In this document: positions 25,801 through 33,682 of the stretch, in pieces
How the letters are laid out: every line of letters starts with the position of its first letter
How positions within the stretch are numbered: position 1 is the first letter of the stretch
From: Betaproteobacteria bacterium
Lineage (GTDB): Bacteria > Pseudomonadota > Gammaproteobacteria > Burkholderiales > UBA3065
NCBI GenBank assembly: GCA_009927815.1
Contig: RFMI01000062.1
Coordinates: forward strand, 1-44,025
DNA: 44,025 bases
Reading direction: 5' to 3'
Notes under the pieces: generated by a model
The model's input: only the letters and a program-made list of their open reading frames with translations
Databases searched by the model: none
Told to the model about the DNA's origin: nothing
Made by a program: the position numbers and the translations under genes

Positions 25801-26808
25801 ATGTCCGCGTCCGACGTGATGGCAGAGCTGGCGGGTGGTGCGTTTTGCCGCCTGAGCCAGTTCGCGGTCAGCCGGGCCTGCGGCGACGACGCCCGGGTTT
25901 TCCTCAACGGGCAGCTGTCTAGCGACGTCAAAACCTTGCCTGCGGGCTGCTGGCAGCTGTCCAGCTACAGCACGCCCAAGGGCCGGGCATTGGCCACCTT
26001 TGTGCTCGCCAATGACCCCACTGAGTGCGTTGAGAGCGGCTTTTGGCTGATCACCCGGCGCAGTGTCGCCGAGCTCACCTTCAAGCGTTTGGCGATGTTC
26101 GTCATGCGCAGCAAGGTGGCGTGGGCCCACGACACCCACGCAGCCTTTGGGGTGTGTGGCACTGGCGGTCGCGAGCTGTTGGCGACTTGGCTCGGCTGCG
26201 AACCACCGGCCGAGGGGGCTTGCGTGGTGGCGACGCTTGACACTGTGGGGCTTGATGCAGACGCGACGGCTACAGATTGCCGCGTTTTGGGGCTGGGTGG
26301 AGCGGCTTGGTGGCTGCTCGTCCCGCTGGCACAAGCGGATGCGCTCGCTGGCCGTTTGGCGCACTGTCTGCCCGAGCGGTCGTCTGCCGACTGGGACGCC
26401 GTTGAAGTGGCCGCTGGTAGGCCGTGGGTCGAGAGCGAGACCCGTGAGGCCTTTGTCCCGCAGATGCTTAACCTCGACCTCACTGGCGGCATCAGCTTCA
26501 AAAAGGGCTGCTATCCCGGTCAGGAGATCGTCGCGCGTACTCAGTACTTGGGCAAGGTCAAGCGGCGCATGTTGCGTTTTGCGGTCGACGGCGTAGCGGC
26601 CTCGGTGGCTGCTGGTACATCGGTCTTTGCCGCTGCAGACGCCGATCAGGCCCTCGGACAGGTGGTTCTGGCGGCGCCGGGTGATGCCGGCTCGCAGCAG
26701 CTGCTGGCGGTGCTGCAGATGGACCTGGCCGCAGGTGCTGACCTGCGTCTTGCCGAAGCCTCCGGCCCCGCGCTGCGCCCCTTGCCTCTGCCGTATCCGC
26801 TGGACTGA
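25801..26808 (+). CDS. ygfZ: YgfZ-type folate-binding protein (Fe-S cluster repair)
   Basis: YgfZ is a GcvT-like tetrahydrofolate-binding protein that helps assemble or repair certain Fe-S enzymes such as MiaB. The 335-aa protein carries the family signature with its essential cysteine, KKGCYPGQEIVARTQYLG, and the N-terminal VFLNGQLSSDVKTL. It starts 5 bp after the rne stop and is thus likely cotranscribed with the end of the rne message. The 92-bp gap to recA holds the recA promoter. Confidence 0.92.
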   Translation: MSASDVMAELAGGAFCRLSQFAVSRACGDDARVFLNGQLSSDVKTLPAGCWQLSSYSTPKGRALATFVLANDPTECVESGFWLITRRSVAELTFKRLAMFVMRSKVAWAHDTHAAFGVCGTGGRELLATWLGCEPPAEGACVVATLDTVGLDADATATDCRVLGLGGAAWWLLVPLAQADALAGRLAHCLPERSSADWDAVEVAAGRPWVESETREAFVPQMLNLDLTGGISFKKGCYPGQEIVARTQYLGKVKRRMLRFAVDGVAASVAAGTSVFAAADADQALGQVVLAAPGDAGSQQLLAVLQMDLAAGADLRLAEASGPALRPLPLPYPLD

Positions 26809-26900
26809 ACGGCGATCCAAACCATCGGTCGGATGGCCGAAGATTCGCCCCAACCCGCGTGCAATAATCCGCCGCACCCACCCGATATCAGGAGAATTTG
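26809..26900 (+). promoter_or_regulatory. recA promoter region without a recognisable SOS box
   Basis: This 92-bp gap contains an AATAAT -10-like box at 26863-26868 and an AGGAG ribosome binding site at 26890-26894. I found no CTG-N10-CAG sequence of the E. coli LexA type and no clear alternative palindrome. The -35 region is weak. Confidence 0.5.
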
Positions 26901-27909
<1,009 letters not shown>

Positions 27910-27926
<17 letters not shown>

Positions 27927-28497
27927 GCCCAAGTCAGGTCGCAAGGGCGCCGGGAAACCGGCGTCGACCCTCGCACGGGCGGTGCGACTGCTTGCCCGGC
28001 GCGACATGAGCCGGGCAGAGTTGCTGGCTCGCCTGTCACCGCGCCCAGGTCCGCGTGACGATGGTGCACCGCCGCCAGACGATGCAGCTGAATCCTCGCA
28101 AGCCCAAGTCGGGTCTGAAGCTGCGACGGGGGCGGATGAATTGCACCAGGTTCTCGACCGATTACAGTCGCTGGGCCTCCAGTCGGACCAGCGCTTTGCC
28201 GACAACTATGTCCGTGGACGCCAGGCTCGAACCGGCAGTCGGCGGCTGGCTGCGGAGTTGCGTCAGCGCGGAGTCGACGCCGAGGCGGCAACTGAGGCCT
28301 TGCGAGAGGCGGCCGATAGCGAATTGGAGCGCGCCCGGGCTTTGTGGGCACGCAAATTTTCGTACAGTCGGGATCCAGCCGAGCGCGCCCGGCAGATGCG
28401 GTTTCTCGCCTCGCGAGGCTTCGACCTCGGTGTGATTCGCAGCGTCGTGGGGTCTGCGCCTGACGACGCGCCAATCGACGACCCTATGGAGCCTTGA
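27910..28497 (+). CDS. recX: Regulatory protein RecX with an inserted Pro/Asp-rich loop
   Basis: RecX caps RecA filaments and limits RecA activity. The first helical repeat reads [22 protein letters not shown]. The second and third appear in [36 protein letters not shown] and [18 protein letters not shown]. Between the first helix pair and LHQVLDRLQ there is an insertion of about 30 residues ([20 protein letters not shown] and onwards) that RecX normally lacks, which lengthens the protein to about 195 aa. The likely start is GTG 27910, overlapping the recA stop by 17 nt. No ATG precedes the conserved core. Its stop abuts that of the next gene on the opposite strand, sharing TGATCA. Confidence 0.88.
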
Positions 28498-29451
28498 TCA
28501 GAAGCCTAGATCGAAGCAGCGCCCGTTCAGGCAGCGCAGGCGTTTCTTGCGGGCGATCTCAGCCAGACGCTCGTCCTCGGCTTTTTTGAGGGCAGCGGCC
28601 TCGGCCTCGGCTTTGCGCGTAGCCTCTTCGGCTTTACGCACGAGTTCCTTTTCCTCGGCGGCGGCCTTGGCGGCCTCTTCGGCGGCGAGTTTGTCGCGGG
28701 CGTCCTGCTCGGCTTGTAGGCGTTCGCTGCGCACTGTGTCCGATTCGCGAGCTTCCAGTTTGACGGTCTTGCCGGACAGTACAGCTTCGACAGCCGTCGA
28801 TTCGTCGATGACTTTGGTCGATCGCCCCACAACCAGAACGTAGACATCGTTGCAGCGCGTCTTGCGGGGGTCGCGAGCACTCACCGGACACTCCACATCG
28901 ACGCGAGGTTTGAGCGCGACGAACCGTTCGCAGGCCGCCAGCACCGGCTTGGCTTGGGGTGAGTCGGGAGTCGGCAGGGTGGTCGGGTCGGCTGCTGCAC
29001 CGCGAAGATTGCGCCGCGCCAGGCCGGTCTCGATGCATTCGCGATGCTTGGGCGAGAGGGGTGCGTAAAACGTTTCCCACACCTTCCCGATCTGCTCTGG
29101 TGCTGGCTTGACGTCTAGTCGCCGCGAGTAGCGCCCGGTACAGCCCGATACCGAGAGCGAGCCTTTGAAGCGGAATTTGCCTTCCCAATAGACCGTTTGC
29201 GGACCTTCGCTGCGAGGCGTAAACGGCACGACCGTCTCAAAATCGGGCGGTGCCAGCTCGCGCTCGATGCGCTCTCCAGTCGGCAGCAGAATTTCGATAT
29301 TGCAATTTTGCAGGCCCTCGGGCGGGACTGAGATGTTCAGCGCCGTCTCGCGGCCGACCATCAGCGGGCCGGCTGCCGATGAGACGGCCGGGGCGAGGCC
29401 CGACAGGGCGAGAGCAAGCGGCGGCAGAAGGCGCCAGAAGTTCGCGATCAC
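28498..29451 (-). CDS. Exported cysteine-rich protein with C-terminal coiled coil, unknown function
   Basis: I do not recognise this 317-aa protein. It starts with a signal peptide (hydrophobic residues about 6-25, likely cleavage after SSAAG), then a beta-rich N-terminal part (TALNISVPPEGLQNCNIEIL), a middle part with several cysteines (HRECIETGLARR, LAACERFVAL, DVECPVSARDPRKTRCNDV), a long Ala/Glu/Lys coiled coil of about 65 residues, and a basic end with two more cysteines (KRLRCLNGRCFDLGF). The cysteines suggest disulfides in the periplasm. GTG 29451 is the start, 18 bp after the stop of the hybrid kinase gene on the same strand. A TACAAT box at 29458-29463 could also drive it alone. Confidence 0.75.
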   Translation of the reverse strand: MIANFWRLLPPLALALSGLAPAVSSAAGPLMVGRETALNISVPPEGLQNCNIEILLPTGERIERELAPPDFETVVPFTPRSEGPQTVYWEGKFRFKGSLSVSGCTGRYSRRLDVKPAPEQIGKVWETFYAPLSPKHRECIETGLARRNLRGAAADPTTLPTPDSPQAKPVLAACERFVALKPRVDVECPVSARDPRKTRCNDVYVLVVGRSTKVIDESTAVEAVLSGKTVKLEARESDTVRSERLQAEQDARDKLAAEEAAKAAAEEKELVRKAEEATRKAEAEAAALKKAEDERLAEIARKKRLRCLNGRCFDLGF

Positions 29452-29469
29452 GCCCCGATTGTATGCCGC

Positions 29470-32297
29470 CTAGCGCACCTTGTTTGCGACGGCTGATTCG
29501 ATGGTCTCAAACAACTTGATCTTGTCGATGGGTTTGCTCAGGACCGCATTGGCGCCCGCTTCGAACACGCGGTCGCGGTCGTCACTCATGGTGTCAGCCG
29601 TGAACGCGATGATGGGCAGCAGTTGTCCATGAGGCATCTCGCGGATCAGGCGTGTGGCTTCGATGCCACCCATGACCGGCATACGCATGTCCATCAGCAC
29701 CAGATCGAAGGCCTGCGCCGGGGCGCTGGCCGCCCGCACCTGTTCGACCGCCTTGCTGCCATCCTCGGCTTGCGAGACCCTGGCATTGGCCCGCTCCAGC
29801 ATGGTGCTCACCACCTCGCGGTTGATGATGTTGTCGTCCACAACCAAGATGCGCAGCCCCGAGACGTCTGCCAATGGGCGCTCTTCGTTGGATGCGTTGC
29901 CCTGGTCGATTTGCGCCACTGACGCCAATTCAACTTCGGCCCAGAAGCGCGATCCCTCACCGGGGGTGCTCGAGACGCCGACCATGCCTTGCATCAGTTG
30001 CGCCAGTTCGCGGCAGATATAGAGTCCGAGACCGGTGCCACCGTATTGGCGGGAGGTCGACGCATCGGCCTGCACGTAGGGCTGGAACAGTCGCTGCTGC
30101 GCGTCCGTGTCGATGCCGACACCGGTGTCGATCACTTCAAAGCGGAAGCGGTTGGCGCCGACCAGTTTTACGCTGAGGCGAATACTGCCGTTGCTGGTGA
30201 ACTTGAGGGCGTTGCTGATGAAGTTGGCAAGGATCTGGCGCAGCCGAACCGGGTCGCCAAACACGAGGCGTGGCAATTTTGGGTCGGCGTCGTAGACGAA
30301 ATCGAGTTCGCGGGCGCGTGCGATCGGCCCATACAGGCCACGAACGCCATTCATCAGTCCGGGCAGATCGAAGATCACCTGTTCCAGTTGCAGTCGGCCG
30401 GCTTCGATCTTGGTCATGTCGAGCACTTGCGTCATCAGGTCGGCCATTTCCTTGCCACTGATGACGATCTGGTTGATGTAGCTGTTGCGGACCGTGTGAT
30501 CGAGGTCAGGCGAACGCGCCAGTTCGGCCATACCGAGGATGCCATTGAGCGGAGTGCGCAGTTCGTGGTTGATGGTGGCGAGGAACTCGGTCTTCGCGTG
30601 ATTGGCGTTGCGCTGGCTCTCGGCCAAGGCTTCGGCCGCTTCACGGCGATCGCGTTCGAGGCGTAGCGATCTTCCAGCATTTGCCGGTTCTCGCTCTCCA
30701 GGCGCTGCGCCCGGACAATGGCCTGCTCGGCGAGTTTGCGTTCGGTGATGTCCGCGACCACACCGAGCACGCGTGTCGCCCGTTGGTCGTCTTTGAACAC
30801 GCCGGCATAGGCCGACAACCAGTGTTCGGAGCCGTCCGGCCAGATCACCCGGAACTCGCCATGCCAATCGCGCTGAGCGGTGATCACCGTGTCCTGCCAA
30901 CCTTTGAGGACGGCATCACGCTCGTCGGGGTGTATGGCCCGGTAATAGGTGTCGAGGGTCCAGAGCGGTTGCAGGCTGGTGTAGCCGTAACACTGGTCGT
31001 GGCGTAAAGACCGTTCGAAGGTGCCGCTGTCGATATTGAGCTCCCACGTGCCCATGTGGGCGACGTCCATCGCGTAGCTCAAGCGGGTTTGGCTCTCCCG
31101 CAACGCCGCCTGGGCGCGCTCACGCTCGGCGATGTCACGTGCGATCAGTGAGCCACCGACGATCTTGTTGCTCGCGTCGAAGATCGGCGACATGGTCACG
31201 GACACGCTGACCGAGCGACCGTCCCGATGGCGACGTGTGGCGTCGTAGGGCGGGACACGCAAGCCGCCGGCCAGGTTACCCAGAATGATGGATTCCTCAG
31301 GGGCTTGGTCGTCAGGCACCAGCATGAGGACTGATTTGCCGATCGCCTCATTGGGCGCGTAGCCGAACAGATCCTGGGCAGCACTGTTCCAACTGACGAT
31401 GGTTCCGTCCAGATCCATCGACACGATTGCGTCGGTCGACGATTCGACGATCTTAGCCAGCCGGTCGGCTGCGCTTTCGGCGGTTTTGAGTTGGGTCTCG
31501 TCGCGGATCAGCATGGTCAGGCCGCGCAGTTCGCCGGCCTCGCTGCGGTTCAGCGCGCAGGTCAGTGACACCATGGTTCGGACCCCTTGGGCCGACTCCA
31601 GGCACAAGCTGTGCTCGGTGGCGTGGTCGCCGGCCAAGGCATGGATCGATTCGAACAGCCGGCCGTCGGTGTCGCTGCCCGTGGCGACGCGGAACACCTC
31701 GGCCAGGCGGCGCTGAGCGGCTTGTGTCAGTTGCCAACCCGTGATGCGCTCGGCGACCGGGTTCATGCGCAGTATCCGGCCGTCGGCATCGGTGGTGATG
31801 AAGCCGGCCCCGATCAAGTCGAGTGTGGCTGACAAGCTCTGTTCTGTGTCCGCCAGGTGTTCCTCGGCGGTTTTGCGTTTGGCGACTTCGCTTTCAAGTG
31901 CCGAGATGGCGTCTTGCAATTGTTTGACCGACGGGATCTTGAGGATCTTCGGCAGCAGTGGCCACAGCCCGACCGCGGTGGCGACGGAGACCACAGCGGT
32001 GAACATCTTGGTTACCGCGTGCAGGCCGTAGTCGGGTGTCCAGATGGTCCAGATGTCCATCACGTGGGTCGTGCCACAGGCAAAGATGAAGACGCTGAAC
32101 AGCACCGCAACCCACCGGTACGGCACGTCCGGCCGCCGGCGCAGGAACGCAACGATTACCGCAGGGATCGAGAAGTAGGACAGGGCCACCACCGCGTCAG
32201 CGGTGACCATCGACCAGAGCAGAGTCGGGGTCCAGGTGAAGCAATACCCGTGCGGCAAATAACCTTGGCGGCCAAGAAAATCGCCCATGAACTCCAT
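29470..32297 (-). CDS. Ethylene-receptor-like hybrid sensor histidine kinase (apparent frameshift near 30660)
   Basis: This is a membrane-bound hybrid kinase of about 942 aa. Residues about 24-112 form a three-helix domain that matches plant ETR1: Asp34, Tyr41, Pro45, Ile71, Cys74 and His78 occupy the spacing of ETR1 Asp25, Tyr32, Pro36, Ile62, Cys65 and His69 (seen in ALSYFSIP and FIFACGTTH). A short coiled coil and three PAS domains follow, then HisKA with His578 (LATINHELRTPLNGILGM), HATPase_c (DPVRLRQILANFISNALKFT, GGTGLGLYI) and a receiver domain with Asp870 (FDLVLMDMRMPVMGG). One missing C (GG at 30660-30661 on plus) breaks the frame between PAS3 and HisKA; adding it gives RYALERDRREAAEALAE. 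ATG 32297 has GGAGAG before it; ATG 32348 is an alternative. Confidence 0.92.
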
Positions 32298-32364
32298 TCG
32301 CGGCTCTCCGTGAAGTCTGTCGGTCAGTGTTGTGGCGAATCTCGCCATCGCGCCTGCGAGAGGG

Positions 32365-32383
32365 CTCGCTTGTGTTAAGCGAG
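32365..32383 (-). promoter_or_regulatory. Inverted repeat upstream of the hybrid kinase
   Basis: A perfect 7-bp inverted repeat CTCGCTT-N5-AAGCGAG lies just before the kinase gene, next to an AT-rich stretch (32384-32417) that stands out from the GC-rich surroundings and probably contains the promoter. It may be an operator or an mRNA hairpin; no regulator can be named. Confidence 0.35.
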
Positions 32384-32465
32384 TTTATCTACTCAATTAG
32401 ACAGAATAAAGCCAAAGGCCGACTTGGTGGGCGCTAATAACGGGCGGGATGGGCTCGGCTGAATC

Positions 32466-32490
32466 GACAAAGCCACCCGAAGGTGGCCTT
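32466..32490 (-). terminator. Rho-independent terminator of tRNA-Thr
   Basis: On minus, a 6-bp stem GCCACC / GGTGGC closed by a UUCG-type tetraloop is followed by TTTGT. It starts 14 nt after the tRNA 3' end. Confidence 0.75.
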
Positions 32491-32500
32491 GTGAAAGAGG

Positions 32501-32576
32501 TGGTGCCGGCAAGAGGAGTCGAACCCCCGACCTTCGCATTACGAATGCGCTGCTCTACCAACTGAGCTATGCCGGC
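32501..32576 (-). tRNA. tRNA-Thr (anticodon CGT)
   Basis: This 76-nt tRNA has acceptor stem GCCGGCA/TGCCGGC, a D arm GCTC-AGTTGGTA-GAGC, an anticodon loop TTCGTAA giving CGT (reads ACG), a T arm GGGGGTTCGACTCC and an encoded CCA. The outermost pair of the anticodon stem appears to be a G-A mismatch, as in some proteobacterial tRNA-Thr(CGT) genes. A consensus promoter lies upstream and a terminator downstream. Confidence 0.96.
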
Positions 32577-32592
32577 CTGGCAAAGAAGCGCG

Positions 32593-32622
32593 ATTATAAG
32601 GCGCGAGCCGCTTTCGCGGCAA
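32593..32622 (-). promoter_or_regulatory. Promoter of tRNA-Thr
   Basis: On minus, TTGCCG (32617-32622) is 18 bp from a perfect -10 box TATAAT (32593-32598), with the predicted start about ten bases before the tRNA 5' end and a GC-rich discriminator typical of stringently controlled stable-RNA promoters. Confidence 0.7.
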
Positions 32623-32657
32623 CGCGCCGGGTCAGGCTCTGGCCGGCTGCCGCAGCC

Positions 32658-33095
32658 TCAAGCGGCCTCGGCGGGGCTTTCGCTGCGCCGCACCCGCAAG
32701 GTGAGGTCGATGCGTTCTACTTTGAACCCACGGGCAATGCGCTCCAGCGGGAAGCCTTGCAGCATGTCCAGCGGGATGTCGTGCAAGGTATCGCTGTCGA
32801 TGTCGTGGATGTGCAGGTGCGGTTCGGTATTGGGGTCATACAGCGTGACGCCCGCGCGCGAAGTGACGGTTTGCAACAGGCCTCGATCCACGAACAGGTT
32901 GAGCGTGTTGTAGACCGTCGCTCGAGAGATCCGTGGTCGGCTCTGGTTGATCACGGTGAACACCTGCTCGGCAGACAAGTGCTCTCGGCGCGTCATGATT
33001 AATTCAGCGATTCGCAAACGCGGCGAGGTGGTGTTGACGCCGATGCTGCGCAGGAGGCCCGTTAAGGCATCAGGGCTGATGAGGGGTCCGTTCAT
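32658..33095 (-). CDS. Fur-family transcriptional regulator (Irr/PerR-like)
   Basis: This 145-aa protein has the Fur-family winged helix (NTTSPRLRIAELIMTRREHL, RISRATVYNTLNLFVDRGLL) and a dimerisation domain with DPNTEPHLHIHDIDSDTLHD. The HHxHxxC metal motif of Fur is replaced by HLHIHD, and the C-terminal CxxC structural zinc pairs are absent; the NTxxHxH layout is closest to the Irr (haem/iron response) and peroxide-responsive branches. The ligand is therefore uncertain. A perfect palindrome (33119-33142) and a TTGACA -35 box upstream suggest autoregulation. It lies between the MazG-like gene and tRNA-Thr, all on minus. The start ATG 33095 has AAAGGA before it. Confidence 0.85.
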   Translation of the reverse strand: MNGPLISPDALTGLLRSIGVNTTSPRLRIAELIMTRREHLSAEQVFTVINQSRPRISRATVYNTLNLFVDRGLLQTVTSRAGVTLYDPNTEPHLHIHDIDSDTLHDIPLDMLQGFPLERIARGFKVERIDLTLRVRRSESPAEAA

Positions 33096-33118
33096 GGCTG
33101 CCGTCCTTTCTCATGTGT

Positions 33119-33142
33119 CACCCAAACTGGACAATTTGGGTG
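33119..33142 (-). promoter_or_regulatory. Candidate operator of the Fur-family gene
   Basis: A perfect inverted repeat CACCCAAA-N8-TTTGGGTG is centred about 35 bp before the Fur-family ATG. On the minus strand it lies downstream of a TTGACA -35 box, where a bound repressor would block transcription. The sequence is not a classical Fur box, and the binding protein is inferred from position. Confidence 0.55.
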
Positions 33143-33178
33143 TAAGTAAGGTTGGACACTGCGCCGCTGCCGCTCAAG

Positions 33179-33184
33179 TGTCAA
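33179..33184 (-). promoter_or_regulatory. Candidate -35 box of the Fur-family gene
   Basis: The minus strand reads a perfect TTGACA here, but the hexamer 17 bp further on (CAGTGT) is a poor -10 box. If it is a promoter it is weak or needs an activator. Confidence 0.35.
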
Positions 33185-33218
33185 GCGGTTTTTTTGATCG
33201 GACTGAGGTGCTCGACGT

Positions 33219-33524
33219 TTAGTTTGCCGAGCCCGGCGATGCTGCAGCGCCAATGGAGCAGCGGGCCAAGGATTTGTCGCACTTGTTGCGCAGCGTGCTA
33301 GCGAGTTCGTCGACGGTGACGTCGGCGAATGCGGCGGCCACCAGCGCGGTGATGATGACGTCGCAGGCTTCTTCGATGATTGCCTCACGGGGCAGTTGAC
33401 GGGTCCAGGTGCGCGCCAGCTCGCCAGTTTCCTCTGTCAGTTTGACGAGATTGTGGGCTGGGCTGTTGCCGGGGATGCCGTGGGCGATGCGCTGTGCGGC
33501 GTCGATCAGTTCGTTCAAGTCCAT
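33219..33524 (-). CDS. MazG-like all-alpha nucleotide pyrophosphohydrolase
   Basis: This 101-aa protein resembles the MazG/dUTPase-like all-alpha NTP pyrophosphatases, which hydrolyse (d)NTPs to the monophosphate and pyrophosphate. The metal-binding helix pair is visible as LVKLTEETGELARTW (ExxE) and AIIEEACDVIITAL (EExxD). The substrate cannot be told from the sequence. ATG 33524 (MDLNELIDAAQRIAHG) is preferred to a longer frame that would run through a conserved-looking inverted repeat. It is divergent from the M20 amidohydrolase gene and lies upstream of the Fur-family gene on the same strand. Confidence 0.75.
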   Translation of the reverse strand: MDLNELIDAAQRIAHGIPGNSPAHNLVKLTEETGELARTWTRQLPREAIIEEACDVIITALVAAAFADVTVDELASTLRNKCDKSLARCSIGAAASPGSAN

Positions 33525-33538
33525 GGAGAGTTTTGGGG

Positions 33539-33665
33539 TGCTGTCGGGGTGGCGCGAGTGTCGCACGCCGCTCTGCCTTGCAGGCCCGAACCGTCCCAGG
33601 TGACGGTTGGGATCGCCGCGATTGGCGGTTGACCGGGTGGTGGTCTCGCGCGCACCCCGACAGCA
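33539..33665. promoter_or_regulatory. Divergent control region bounded by a 20-bp inverted repeat
   Basis: The arms are 33539-33558 (TGCTGTCGGGGTGGCGCGAG) and 33645-33665, whose reverse complement is the same sequence with one extra C after TGCTGTCGGGGTG. The first arm begins 14 bp from the MazG-like ATG and the second ends 17 bp before ATG 33683. Between them lies a smaller palindrome AACCGTC-N6-GACGGTT (33589-33608). The arrangement fits a shared operator for two divergent genes. No gene is visible in the region. Confidence 0.5.
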
Positions 33666-33682
33666 GTTGTATGCTCGCCGAC

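Noticed and set aside
28491-28500. Zero-gap convergent stop codons sharing TGATCA between recX and the exported protein gene
   Set aside because: The two stops simply abut. This is a compact-genome coincidence with no sign of function.
33169-33195. Terminator-like hairpin GCCGCT/AGCGGT with a T run on the plus strand
   Set aside because: No plus-strand gene lies upstream of it. The same bases contain the minus-strand TTGACA box, so the T run is probably incidental.
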